Shown here: one piece after another, positions 49,968 through 62,270 of the stretch
Position numbering within the stretch: position 1 is the stretch's first letter
Layout: each line of letters starts with the position of its first letter
Source: Pseudoscleropodium purum
Lineage: Eukaryota > Streptophyta > Bryopsida > Hypnales > Brachytheciaceae
Reading direction: 5' to 3'
Assembly: GCA_963969395.1 (NCBI GenBank)
Contig: OZ017798.1
Span: forward strand, 10,966,173-11,030,172
DNA length: 64,000 nt
The notes under the pieces: model-generated
Told to the model about the DNA's origin: nothing
The model's database searches: none
What the model saw: the letters and a program-made list of their open reading frames with translations, nothing else
Made by a program: the position numbers and the translations under genes

Positions 49968-52480
49968 TCCTACAGCCCAAAATCTAACACAAAGGTGCCT
50001 TGAGCTATCTAAAACATGTGCACCAAATCTTTCACCATTCCAATAATACAATCAAAAGTTGTGGCCATTTAAGTCAATTGTGATTAATGTGACTAATGCC
50101 CCTAAAGGGCATTAGTCACACTAGTCACAATTCCCCAAATGTCTTCAAACACTTGCATTTTCTAATTTGAAATGGTCTCAAAACTTGCCAAACCTTGCCT
50201 TGGTTACCAATAAAGCACCTCATGAAAAAAAAAAGGTAGAAGAAAAGCCTAAGCCTATTTCTTTTTAAAATAAAGAGATAAATCACTCAAAAAATCGTGG
50301 AAAATTAGCAAAGTGTCCAATGCCCCCACAATTTTACACATAGGTGCCTTGAGCTACTTTAAACATGTGCACTAAGTCTTGCACCATTCCAATAATCCAA
50401 TCAGAAGTTGTAGCCATTTAAGCCAACTGCAACTATTGTGATTAATGCCCTTTAGGGGCATTAGTCACATTAGTCACAATTCCCCAAATGTCTTCAAATA
50501 CTTGCCTTCTCCAATTTGAAATTGTCTTAAGATTTACCAATCCTTGCCTCGGTTTTCAATGAAGCACCTCATGAACAAAAAATGGTAAAATGAAAGCCTA
50601 AGCCTATTTTTCTAAAACTAAAGAGATAAATCACTCAAGAAATCATGGAAAATAGGCAAAGTGTTCAATAACCCTCAATTTATTAGATAGGTGCTTAGAG
50701 CTACCTGGAACATATGCACCAAGTCTTGCACCATTCTAGTATTCCAATCAAAAGTTGTGACTAATTTAGCAAACTATAAATAATGGCCTTTAGAGGCATT
50801 AGTCACATTAGTCACAATTCCCCAAATGTCTTCAAATACTTGCCTTCTCCAATTTGAAATCATCTCAAGACTTACCAATCCTTGTCTTGTTTTTCAATGA
50901 AGCACCTCATGAACAAAAAAAGGTAGAATGAAAGCCTAAGCCTGTTTTTCAAAAAAAAAAAGAGATAAATCACTCAAGAAATTGTGGAAAATTGGCAAAG
51001 TGTCCAACGCCCCCACAATTTGACACATAGGTGCTTTCAGCTCCTAAAACATGTGCACCAAGTCTTGCACCATTCCAATAATCCCATCAAAAGTTGTGGC
51101 CATTTAAGCCAATTGTAACTAATGTGACTAATGCCCTTTAGTGGCATTAGTCACATTAGTCACAATTCCCCAAATGTCTTCAAATACTTGCCTTCTTGAA
51201 TTTGAAATGGTCCCAAAACTTGCCAATCCTTGCCTCGGTTATCAATGAAGCACCTTGTGAAATAAAAATGGTAAGATGAAAGCCTAAGCCTATTTTTTTT
51301 AAATAAAGAGATAAATCACTCAAAAAATCATGGAAAATTGGCGAAGTGTCCAATGCCCCCCACAATTTGACACATAGGTGCTTTGAGCTATTTGGAACAT
51401 GTGCAATAAGTCTTGCACCATTCGAATAATCCAATCAAGAGTTGTGGCCATTTAGGTCAGTTGTGATTAATGCCCCTAAAGGGCATTAGTTACACTAGTC
51501 ACAATTCCCCAAATGTCTTCAAATACTTGCCTTCTCTAATTTGAAACTGTCTAAAGACTTACCAATCCTTGCTTTGGTTTCCAAAAAAGCACCTTATGAA
51601 AAAGAAAAAAAAGATAAAATGAAAGCCTAAACCTAATTTTCTAAAAATAAAGAGATACATCACTCAAAAAATCGTGGAAAATAGGCAAAGTGTCCAACAC
51701 CCCTCAATTTGACACACAGGCGCTTTGAGTTACATGGAACATGTGCACTTAGTCTTGCACCATTCCAACAAATCAATCAAAAGTTGTGGCTAGTTTAGTA
51801 AATTGTGAATAATGGCCTTTAGAGGCATTAGTCACATTAGTCACAATTCCCCAAATGTCTTCAAATACTTGCCTTTTCCAAGTTGAATTCGTCACAAAAC
51901 TTGCCAATCCTTGCCTTGGTTTCTAATGAAGCACCTCATGAAAAAAAGAATGGTAAAATGAAAGTCTAAGTCTACTTTTCTAAAAATAAAGAGATAAATC
52001 ACTCAAGAAATCATGGAAAATTGGCAAAGTGTCCAATGCTTCCACAATTTTACACATAGGTGCCTTGAGCTACCTGAAACAAGTGCATCAAGTCTTGCAC
52101 CATTCCAATAATCCAATCAAACGTTGTAGCCATTTAAGCCAACTGCGACTAATGTAACTAATGGCCTTTAGTGGCATTAGTCACATTAGTCACAATTCCC
52201 CAAATGTCTTCAAATACTTGCCTTCTTGAATTTGAAATGGTCCCAGAACTTGCCAATCCTTGCCTCAGTTATCAATGAAGCACCTCATGAAATAAAAATG
52301 GTAAAATGAAAGCCTAAGCCTATTTTTCTAAAAATAAAGAGATAAATCACTCAAAAAATCATGGAAAATTGGCAAAGTGTCCTACGCCTCCATATAGGTG
52401 CCTTAAGTTGTGTACAATACGTGTACTAAGTCTACACCCACTTAAGAATCCAGTCCAAAATTGTAGCTAATTTAGTCGCC
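49968..52480. repeat. Tandem array of ~343-bp units (seven plus a decayed partial)
   Basis: The anchor TTCCCCAAATGTCTTCAAA recurs at 50131, 50480, 50818, 51166, 51505, 51847 and 52196, giving spacings of 349, 338, 348, 339, 342 and 349. Each unit has GTGCACC..AGTCTTGCACCATTC, a palindrome ending in GGCATTAGTCACATTAGTCAC, TTGCCAATCCTTGCCT, GAAGCACCTCATGAA, AGCCTAAGCCTA, AAAGAGATAAATCACTCA and TGGAAAATTGGCAAAGTGTCC. Units 4 and 7 are the closest pair. The 3-unit spacing is almost constant (1035, 1025, 1029, 1030). A partial eighth unit decays after 52380. Non-coding. Confidence 0.9.
50089..50119. repeat. Palindrome of the satellite unit (best copy)
   Basis: GTGACTAATGCCC, then CTAAA, then GGGCATTAGTCAC: a perfect 13-bp stem with a 5-nt loop. 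Every unit has a version of it, with the centre alternating between CCCCTAAAGGG, CCCTTTAGGGG, GGCCTTTAGAGG and similar. Confidence 0.85.
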
Positions 52481-53816
52481 TGATGGGGTATAGTTTTTTC
52501 AAAGTTGTTATTGTTTTTTTTTTGTGTAAACAAAGTGTTAGTATGTTAATTTTTTGGTAGTGTATTTTGTCTAGAATGTAGGATGGAGGTCTTTTTGTGC
52601 TTTTTAAAAACTCAATGATTTTAAAGAGTTGAGTTTTAATTTTATCTTTATTTGAGGTTTAGGGTTTAGGAATGATTTTTTACTTCATTATGTTAAATAT
52701 CTATACTTAATATTTAACCCATAAATGCCCAAGGCCTATTTTGAGCCTCTAAATTTTTTTCTAAATTGAACAAAAAGCCAACATTTTGATAAGTTGTATC
52801 AATTTTTTTTTGAATTGTAACCATACAAATTCAAACTAGACATGTTAGGGATCACATTAAAAGAAAAAACACAACAATATCACTTATAAATTGAAAGATT
52901 ATAATGTTTGACCATGAGGGTGTTAAAACTATGAAAAATTTTCAATTCACTTTTTACAAGTTAAATCTAAAAAGTTGGTGATTGAAAAAATATGAAGTTT
53001 AAGGGCCTAACATGAATAACCCCAATCAATTAATGGCTTCTTAAAATCTATTCTATAATTTTTTTAAATGAGTTTTGAATGTGATTTTTTCTTCAAGTCT
53101 TAGTGTATTTGAGGCTCATTTAGAAGACCTCTCGACACTACATGAAGTCAAGATTGCAATGGGTACCCTTGCACAAAACCTTGAATAGAAAAATTACTAT
53201 CATTTATTATTAAGATTGGATTTTTGATACTGGAACTAGACTTCATTAAGAACTTTTCAAAAATACAAACTACTAAAAATAACAACTTTGTTAGTTTTTA
53301 TTTAACTTCAAAGTTTTGCAAACACTAGATTCTGGTGCCTCGGGCAGTTAGGGGTTAACAATTTCTCTATGTCTTTCTTGTATTTTATTTTGTACAAGGT
53401 TATTGTTGAAATTGGATGAGGCTTTCCTACAAGTTTCAAAAGTTGAGGTAAGAAGCAAGAAAATTGACTTAGTTATAGTCATTGTATTTTTTTCAAGATA
53501 TAACAAGTAGATGTATCATAGAAGTAAGGAGTTACTATTTGAAAAGATCATGCAATGTTTTATAAAATGCAAATATTTATATACATGAATCATACAATTT
53601 TTGACTCAAGGTATATTGCTACTTTTATGAATTTACTAAGCAATTAACCAAAGAAGATTGAAATGTCTCTTGTCCATGACTATTTTGCGGATCTATTGTA
53701 TACCAATATTTTTTATATGGAATTCTAGTAGATCTCTCAATTTGAGCTACTAGAATTCTCTACTCTAGTTTTTAACCACTTTTTGTTTGTTAGAGCAAGT
53801 CCTAATGTATAATTTT
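52481..53816. other. AT-rich DNA; expected place of haemoglobin exon 1, not found
   Basis: The haemoglobin pseudogene downstream needs a first exon ending in phase 2. No matching frame was seen here or up to 54576. Otherwise no supported feature. Confidence 0.4.
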
Positions 53817-54545
53817 CTATTGCATTATCTCTTGTATCAAAGTAAAGGGTCCATAGACATATTTTTCACTTTTTATAAATAAACCAGGTCCATTATTGGT
53901 TTGAAATTTGTATAAATGTTGGTGAAGGGCAAATTGTCCTTTTAAAGGATCTCCAAATGTGAACTATATTATTATAGAAGATTCCATATCTAAAGAATCA
54001 AGATGAAGTTTGATAAAAGAATTTTTACTGAAATGCAATTGACAAACATTTGTTGGACTTTCATCAAGACCAACATATATATGACTTGTAGTGATTGATT
54101 GTTGCTGGAAGTGATGATTAATTTTCTCACCAAATGTTGACATTGCGCTTTTCCATATATTACTCGCTATTTCATCTCCAATATCTTTGAAGGCCTTTTC
54201 TTAATGAAGTGATACCTTTGAAGAGTGATATGGAACAACATCACCTTTGGTATTAATCCCCGCATTCAAAGAAGAACTATGACTAATATTTTTGTAGTTT
54301 CCATGTGAATTTTCTGCTTTTTTTAACCTTTCTTTCCATAAAGAGGAGCCCCTTCATAGTAAACATTTTCTAATCTCAATGTAGAGTTGTAGATGCCTTC
54401 ACTTAACATACATGGAATATAAATTAAAATAACCTGTTCCAAATCCAAGTCCTTAGTGTTGAGGGTAACTTTGACACCATCAAATATTACAATTGATTGG
54501 AAAATAGTAGGTACTAAATTTTCATCTTGACTTCTAGGCATCACG
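53817..54545 (-). pseudogene. Unrecognised broken reading frame, antisense in front of haemoglobin exon 2
   Basis: On the lower strand a coding-like text runs from about 54545 (SIVIFDGVKVTLNTKDLDLE, LSEGIYNSTLRLENVYYEG), crosses one frameshift near 54325, and continues (STFGEKINHHFQQQ, HIYVGLDESPTNVCQLHF, LYKFQTNNGPGLFIKSEKY) to a TAG at 53819-53817, with two in-frame stops on the way. Few stops over about 240 codons in such AT-rich DNA argues for former coding. I know no family for it. It would fall in intron 1 of the haemoglobin gene, so a transposon piece is likely. Confidence 0.35.
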
Positions 54546-54579
54546 TTCATACTATGTTGTGGCTTGCCTTCATGTGTAG

Positions 54580-55968
54580 TGTCTTTGAAATTGCACCAAC
54601 AGCCAAGGGGTTCTTTGACTTCATGAAGGACAAGTCTGTTCCTATAGAACAGAATGGCCACTTGAAATTCCACACCCTTCAAGTCTTTTGCCTGGTAAGA
54701 AGGGAGCCTTGTTCTCAACTTCCTCTTGAAAATCCACACTTGGTGACTGTTTGCCCTTGATTTAGGTTGGGACAAACTTAGAAGATGCCTCGAATCAAGA
54801 GATTTTTACAAATAGTTGGCCCATGATAGAACTCCTATGAGAAAATAGGAGATGTAAATTGTCAATGGTACTATTGAAAAACCCACATTTGGATACAAAG
54901 CGCTTCCGTTAGTGTAAATTTATATCAAGATCCCTCATTTAGCAAAAATGCTAGTTGAATGTATAGCCTGTGCCCTATCCTCAATAGAGTTTTATTTTTT
55001 TTGTAGCAATGCTCGTAGTACACATAGTTAATTATACAAGACGTTAGTTAGTATAGTTGGAATAGTTATTTGGAGGTAGTTAAGGATACAAACTAAATGT
55101 GTTTCCAACTATGTGAACATTTGTATAGACTGGAGATTCGAAGGCATAGCTTAGAGACAAAGGAGCAATTGAACTATTAGAACCCCGCTTTTGATCATTG
55201 GGAGCCAAACATCTCACCAAAGGTGTATAGGACGCTCATTTTGAGGTAAATAAATAATTCCACCACTTGTTTTCATAACCCTCTCTTGTTGCTTTTGATT
55301 GCTACATGTTCTTATAGCAATTGTGAAGAAGAAGAGGTTCCAGGGTTATGACTTCAAAGCTCCCATCTTCCTCCACAGGCATCTCACATTGAATTCCAAG
55401 TGTGCAAAATGTACAATTGAGGTAGATGATCCCACACTAGTCGTAGGACCATTTACCCATTATGTACGTTTTGGATCAACAATGTGTTGCCTATGGTGAT
55501 CCCATGCTTTCTAAGTTGTAAATCTACAATAATTGATGATTATAGATTTAGGGTTTAGGATTTTAGGATTTAACATGCTTTCCCTTGTAAGCACACGCGG
55601 GATTCAAATATATTCTCATGTTATCGCTCCTATAACCATAATGTATTTATATATGGATTCCCTATTTTTTTTCCCTTGTGTCAATGTCATTCTTGTGGAA
55701 ACTTGCAATAGCTGCAAAATTCGGAAAATTCATAATGCAAGTCCTTGTGATCCCATGTTTTATACATTATCCAAGAAAATGGGTGCTTGTAGTTAAGTAG
55801 GTGGTGAAAGCAACCTTGTTAAAGACAATCAAGGAAGGATTGCCAAAGAAGTGGTCGTCAACCTTGGAGTTAGCTTGGACTAATGCCTACGACGCATTGG
55901 CCACTATTCTTAAGGATGAGATCTATAAACAAACTGCAGCTACAATGCCCCTTGCAGTGGCGGTCTGA
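54580..55968 (+). pseudogene. Plant haemoglobin (phytoglobin), exons 2-4, with three in-frame stops in exon 3
   Basis: Phytoglobins bind oxygen and scavenge nitric oxide in the cytosol. Exon 2 (54580-54694; after GTGTAG, before GTAAGA) gives VFEIAPTAKGFFDFMKDKS then PIEQNGHLKFHTLQVFCL, with the CD1 Phe and the distal E7 His (KFH). Exon 3 (55129-55245; after TGTATAG, before GTAAAT) is exactly 39 codons, the usual length, with the proximal F8 His in LGAKH and DAHFE at its end. Exon 4 (55801-55968; after AAGTAG) reads VVKATLLKTIKEGLPKKWS then AYDALATILKDEI, ending TGA. The exon phases (2, 0, 0) fit the conserved plant globin intron sites. Exon 3 has TAG, TGA and TAG in frame; the first falls where the family has Gln and the second where a basic residue is usual. 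Exon 1 was not found. Either a pseudogene or, less likely, assembly error. Confidence 0.85.
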
Positions 55969-58900
55969 GTACATGGCTTTCGAATTCGACCTAATCTATT
56001 GTAACCTATTCTATTTTGTAGGCATGAAGTTCCTACTTTAAAAAAAAATGGTCTCACTACATTCTGGGCATTGTACATCTTAGAGTTGCTCTATTTGTAT
56101 TTCAAGCTTTTACTTGGATGCCCATAGTTGTCCACAAGTCAAGATTTGAGAACATGAATTTTGAAAAGCTTCTTTGAATTCAGGCTAAGTTTGTCTCCAT
56201 GTTTTCTCAAAAAGAAAGTCACTTTGTCTGTTTTCATTCTCTGCCTCACAACAAGTATACTTTGTGAATAGATTTGCTGACAGGATTATCGGAATGTAAT
56301 GCAATGTACGCATTCAAGAACCTAAAACTAGATGTACAATACAGTAAATTAGACCTTGTCATAAGAACATCTTATAGAGAAGATTCCTTATGAATAGGGC
56401 AAGTCCTCTTAATTCTATATGGTTGTAGTTATCATAAGAGCAACTTCAATGCAACGCATTATATTCACACTTTAAAGGTACAGTATTATCAAAGCAATGA
56501 AATGGTGAAGATGGATTGAAGGACCTCATGAAAGATCAAAGCAGTGATTGGTGGAGAGATAGTCATAGTGGTCAAGTTGGGTTTACACTTTGGCCAAGGA
56601 TGAAAAGTTCACTTGGAATCCTACATGGTAAGAGTAGATAATGTTTTGCCGGTTCTTTAGAGCTTCTTCCTTGACCACCTCTTAGAGGTAGGCCTAGCCA
56701 TCTTGATGACTATAACATAAATAAAATTTGACAACCATAGATTTTGTCTATTTAATTGATTTTGTGGTTTGTAGTATCAGATTTAATAATAAATAGATAC
56801 AGTATGATTATAGTCTCTCTTGGGTTTACACCAAGATTAAGTATGTGAAGTGTCATTATTATTTTTCTTTATCCTTGGGCTCTTCCTTCCTATAGTCACA
56901 TTCAACAAAATGGGGTACTTTGGAGTATTTGTGGTCCTTGGGATTGACATTTGTATAAACTAGCCGTTAACCCTTAAATAATAGGCCGAGCACCTTGGGC
57001 TTGGTTTACAAAAAGTGATTTTTTTTTTAACATTAAAAACTATTGAACCTTCAATAGTGAATATGGCTTGCCAAACACCACATTTAGGCTACAAAGTTAA
57101 AGGATAATTTACTCTTCACTATTCACATTTTCATTCCTTAATCAAACAAACTTTAGGCAAGCAATATGCAAGATCCATATCTTGTTTCAAGGAGATTTTT
57201 TATTCCCCTTTGAAATATACTCTAAGGAAATGAATGTCATATAGACAAGCCTCAATGTAGTTACTTACCCCAACACATTTACCACACTTTTTTAATTTTA
57301 TTTTCTTGTCTAACATTTAGAGAGAGTCTAGCTAGCCTACAACACCATCCAGTAAGATAGAAGTACCTAAAAGTAATACTTATTCAAGATCTTCAAATCT
57401 CAAGGGTATCTATAGAATAAAATAATGTACATTTGTTAGGAAATGGTTTAGAAAACCAATAAAATTGGTTTCATATTTTCCAAGCTTATATAAATATAAT
57501 ACAAATTTGTAAAAACAATTGCATAGATGCACCTATTGTGAATTGTAGACTGACTCACAGGTGGTCATGGAAACACCCAAAAGCAATAGAGTAGCTATAA
57601 GCTTGTATTACATGTAGGAGATTGGCCAATGCAAAACCCGCCCTCATAACTGTGACAACTTGTAACCCCACCTATTTACTTTGCATCAAATTGTACTTGG
57701 ATAATTTAGGCTATTTTTAGATGTTTTTTTGAATGACTCCTGTTAACTTTAGGTATGTCTACCTTAAAGCACAATTTTGTGCCCATGTCTCCTACTCAAC
57801 TACTTTCTACTCTTCTCATTCCTAAGACCATTTTATGACAAACTATACCAAGTATGTGTCTTAAAATTTAGTCAATATATAGGAGCATGTTCTATTAGTA
57901 GCACTTCTCTTGGCAATCTACAAGGAGAAATACAATCACAAAACATAATTTTTTATTTTATTTGGTGACAAAGCATTGGGTGACAAAGCATTGGGTTACT
58001 TAGAGGGTAAATTTGAATTGCAACATTAACCTCTAAAAGACCAAGTGTTCAAATTTGAACAATGGATGAACAAAAATACATTTCAAACATATAAAAATGC
58101 ATTTTTTTCATCCATCTATTTTTTTGAGATTCTTCTATTAGTTCTTTAACATTTGTACAATATTAATTATGAAGACTTTGTTTTGCAAGTATTCTATAAT
58201 TCAAAAGTTATTTTGTAGGTTTGACTTCAAAAAATAACTTTCTAGTTCTAAAACATTGACCCTCCCAAAATGACTTGAATTAAAAAGTAAAATAAAAATC
58301 TTCAAATATCACTATGATTAGAGCTTAAAATTTTGAACTTCTATAACAAAAACTCATGTGAAAATTACAAATATTTAATCTACAATCAATTTTAAAAGAA
58401 ATTTTCAATTTATGGCTTAAATTTTGATTGAAAATAATCATTGTTGTACTAGTTGATCTAACCATGTGGATATAATGTATGAATTATATTTTACAATTGT
58501 ATTTTGAATTAAAGTTGCATTTTCTAATACATCTTCACAATTTTGGAAATTTGGACTACCCTTTGGTCTTTTTAAGGACTTAATTGTGTCACATCTCACA
58601 ATTAGGTCAATGGAGATACTAATGTTGGACCCTGTGCTAGTTGTGACTAAAGAAGCTTTTGATAGCTTCCTATATACAACTGGTATGTTGTATCACATAA
58701 ACTTGTCCAATTATTCTAATCATAAATATGATTATCTTCATGATGTTTTTTAAGGATCTTAACTCTTAACCCCTAAAGTTCCTTGACAATGTTGGAACCA
58801 AAAATGCTCCAAAATTGCCATTTCAATTGCAAGGCGCAAATATTATTTTATTTTCAATTTCTGCCATATCTAACCATAGGATCTTGTAGTAGAATGGTTC

Positions 58901-60324
58901 AAAAATGTGTAGTAATTTCTTGGAAAGGTTTGACTATGAGGATTGGAAGAAAATAGTGTTTAGGTTGACCTAAACACTTTTTTTGGTGCTTCTAAAATCC
59001 GGGCAGCTACACTTCATGCATGCTAATTTATCCTTATAATGGTCCATGTCACTTGTACAACTAGAGATTCATTCTCCATAAGAAGTAAGCTACATGCTCC
59101 AAAAATTTGAAGTTGTTCCGAATGGTAAAACATGTAGTAAAAAATTGAAATGTGCAAACATGTTAGCCCAAAAACACCTACACTTGCAAATCTTCAAAAT
59201 TTTATATTTTTTTTCATAAAAAGGTATTTAGAGAAATTGAACAGTCATCACATAGAAAGTAGTATCTTCTAGAACAAGAAATTTTTTCCAAGTTCAAAAT
59301 GTAAAATCTCACCTATTTTAAAAATAGATTGAATACTCAGAGCTATTCCAAAGTAGGGCAAGCTGAAATCATGGTTATAGTGATAACAATCACGGGCTTC
59401 CTGTATGATCCATCCTAGCTACCATTTGGACCCTAACTTTTGGCACAAAAATGGGTAAAGCAGAATGGCTCTAAAACTGGTCTGCTTGTTTCATGGGATC
59501 AGGGCTGCCAGAAGATAAGAGGCTGCAATCACAAATCCACCCACCTCTTGACTGGACCCAACCTCTCTCCCCCTCACCCAACCACTTTCCCTCTCACCCA
59601 GCCTCTGTCCTCCTCACCCCACCCAGCCTGTCTCTTCCTGTCCCATATCAGGTCGCCTTGGCCCACTTTGTCAAGTGGCTCGCCTCCTCCAACAGCCCAA
59701 CGGATCCCCAACCGACACCTCCTATCTTGGGCTCTCCAACATTTCCTCTTCCCATGTCCAATCCAGCACTCTTATTGGCCTCCCTCATTTGGTTACTCTA
59801 GAAGGCAAAGTAAACATAGTCCTTGGAGTCAGTGCCTCCAACTAGAAATAGTCTTAGAAACATTTGCAAAATAAAAATTTATCTTATGCCATTACCTAGG
59901 ATAGAAATAGTCTTTAGCCTTGTGGAGTTTCTAAATATAATATGAGGCAATTTTTTAAAAGCAAAAATACTAATGTAAGTAGGAAAAAAACTATAAAAAA
60001 ACTAACTAAAGAAATTGGGATGAAGGAAAATCTTTTTTTCAAAAAGAACCAAAAAAATTGGTAAGAAAAGAAAAAATGGTAAAAAAAGGAAAAAATGGTA
60101 AATAAGGGAAGAAAATGTAAAAGAAAAAGAACCAATAAAAAGTAATCAAAGGCAAACAAAAAATGTAAAGGAAGAACCAAATGAAATGTAAGCGAAGCCT
60201 ATAAAGAAATGAAAACAATGTGTACAAATTTTGGAAATAAAGGCCAAAACAATAATAGAGAAGACCAACTAAAATACAATAAGTGAAAAGACATTACAAA
60301 CCTTCAAATGGAATCTCGACATTG
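55969..60324. other. Intergenic DNA, no gene recognised
   Basis: AT-rich, with chance frames only. A 15-bp direct doublet GTGACAAAGCATTGG lies at 57963-57995. A pyrimidine-rich, proline-coding patch (59540-59760) gives overlapping frames that look compositional. From 59940 to 60240 is an A/G-rich low-complexity run (AAAAAGGAAAAAATGGTAAA-like). Confidence 0.5.
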
Positions 60325-62270
60325 TCAGCGTTGGCCTCCACAGTTTGGGGGACCATAGTGAAATTCTTCAAAGCAACCACGATTTAGGCAAAGGTACATC
60401 CAATTGTGTGCACGGCAATAAAATCTACAAGATGGGTCACCACAAAGTACACATGGATGACGTCGGGAACTCCATGTTGGCAAATGTCTCCTTAGATCCT
60501 CCATCTCAACATCCACTACACGCCCCTGCCAATTTTGTAATAGAGCTTCACACAACTTTACCTTGAATTGGAGGTGGGTCATAGGATTCTTCTCAATGCC
60601 ACTTTGCCCCAAAATGCCTTTGTATAGGATGTACATATTCACCACAGTTGTATCCAAAAGAAAGGAAAAAATGTGGTACTACCATTTATGTAATCTAGTT
60701 TGACATGAATAAGATGCCCACAACTAATCTGCAACATCTACCTCCCTCATGTGTGTGGTATATTCCAAATGCACTAGAGAAGTAGGGATAGGATTTTGTA
60801 TTGCTCCATCTCTACAAGGTACCTAAGGAACCAAGACACACGGAAAATTGACTGGCAATGCATGTGTGGAAATTAGAAGGACTCGCCAATAGTCCTTCCA
60901 AAGCACACAAGAAATTCCTCTACTCTCATGCATTTTCCATTGTAAGGTCCCTTGTAGAGAGTTGTTCCAATCCTTCAACTTCAAAGATAAATCCACACAA
61001 TTACACCATATTGTTCCTATAGCATAAATCTGGATTGCAGCCAACTCAATGAATAAACCAATGCTAAAAAAAAAACTATCAATGACAAGAACATGATCCT
61101 TGCCTTCCAAGCCTTGTACTAAACCCATCACCACATTGTAGGCTAACCGAGGCTCTCCATGAACTACCACCGGCACTTCATCTAATTTGACATTAGGATT
61201 GGCTCCACAATAAATGTCAAAGTTATATACATACTTTGACATTGAGTCTACTAGGCACCACACCTTGATGCCCCATTTTTGGGGCTTCTTTGGCAAGTAT
61301 TGCCTAGCGGGACAATAGGTTCCTTTGTACCTAATCATCATCTCATCTATTGTGAGGTATTTCCCTAATGTCCAATTCTGTTCGAAATTGTCCGTAATGC
61401 CATTTACTAGCCAACGAACTTGCCCCATTTTGTCATAGCTTGGTTGTTATCTCTCTCTCACACACATATGTAGAAGGGTTTGTAATATAAAGACATCTTA
61501 TAATTGCTTGGAACCTAGCACAAGTAAAAATTTGAGATATTTGAGGGCAGTGGAAGAAAGAACCTTTTTTTTGTCTAATATGTCTTCATGTTTGGTTGTC
61601 TTTTTAATCCAATAAGCATAGACATCGCTAAATATGCCCTCAACACCACCACAATCAAAGCTCCCACGTTTCTCTACCAGGTTCAATTCCATTTTCATTT
61701 GATATCATTGCATACCTATTTGTTTCAATCGCAATCTTCCGTAGAAGGCTATAGGGCCAAACAAATAGAACAATGGCATGAATGAGGGTATTCAACAGAA
61801 ATTTCCTCTTGGACATGACATGCCTTGTAGCCTTGAAATTCATGGGCTCTTGGAAAGTAGGTAAAATTTGATTGTGACCATGTTGAATCTCTATAAAGAT
61901 GTTTCACTCCAGTAGGATTTCTAGGATCTCCATTGTCAACAATATTATTAATGCCATTTGAAAATTCATGTTCTACATCCAAAAACTCTAGTTCACTCAA
62001 TACCATATCATACTCTGAATTGTAGCCTTCATTCATTATATCAAAATCTAGAAACACATCATTTTTAGACTAGGTTGGTAGGACCTTGACCAGACTTGCT
62101 TCCAAGGCTTCTTCACCTACACTTGGACCTACTTCATTCACTACAGGGTCCTCTCCTATACCGGGTCACTCCCATCCCATACCACTACTTTTTCCTACTT
62201 TATTAGGTTGCTTCTCTGCTATACCGGGTCGAACCCCTTCCATATTGGGTTGCTAGGAAGTTGGATCCAT
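60325..62270 (-). pseudogene. piggyBac-type transposase relic 2 (different family from relic 1)
   Basis: Read leftward: an acidic N-terminal part (SEYDMVLSELEFLDVEHEF, about 62010); PYSLLRKIAIETNRYA (about 61760); the catalytic core from 61428 with QVRWLVNGITDNFEQNW, first Asp in LTIDEMMIRYKG (codon 61347-61345), CPARQYLPKKPQKWGIKVWC, second Asp in VLVIDSFFFS (codon 61080-61078), third in REVDVAD (near 60737). Then comes HKWWYH, DTTVVNMYILYK and a cysteine tail with PCVLCG and RFYC...CLNRGCFEEFH before TGA at 60327-60325. The core and tail lie in one frame, broken only by stops at 60825-60823 and near 60730; the latter replaces the Gln normally following VDxxD. The N-terminal part is frameshifted at least twice. 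Low identity to relic 1 across the same motifs shows two families. Termini not found. Confidence 0.85.

Noticed and set aside
54546..54775. N-terminal half of a 150-aa lower-strand frame
   Set aside because: It lies antisense to haemoglobin exon 2, whose wording and splice sites are clear; this half is a shadow.
59440..59874. Proline- and serine-rich 144-aa frame
   Set aside because: It comes from a pyrimidine-rich patch that is open in two phases at once; no domain and no splice support.
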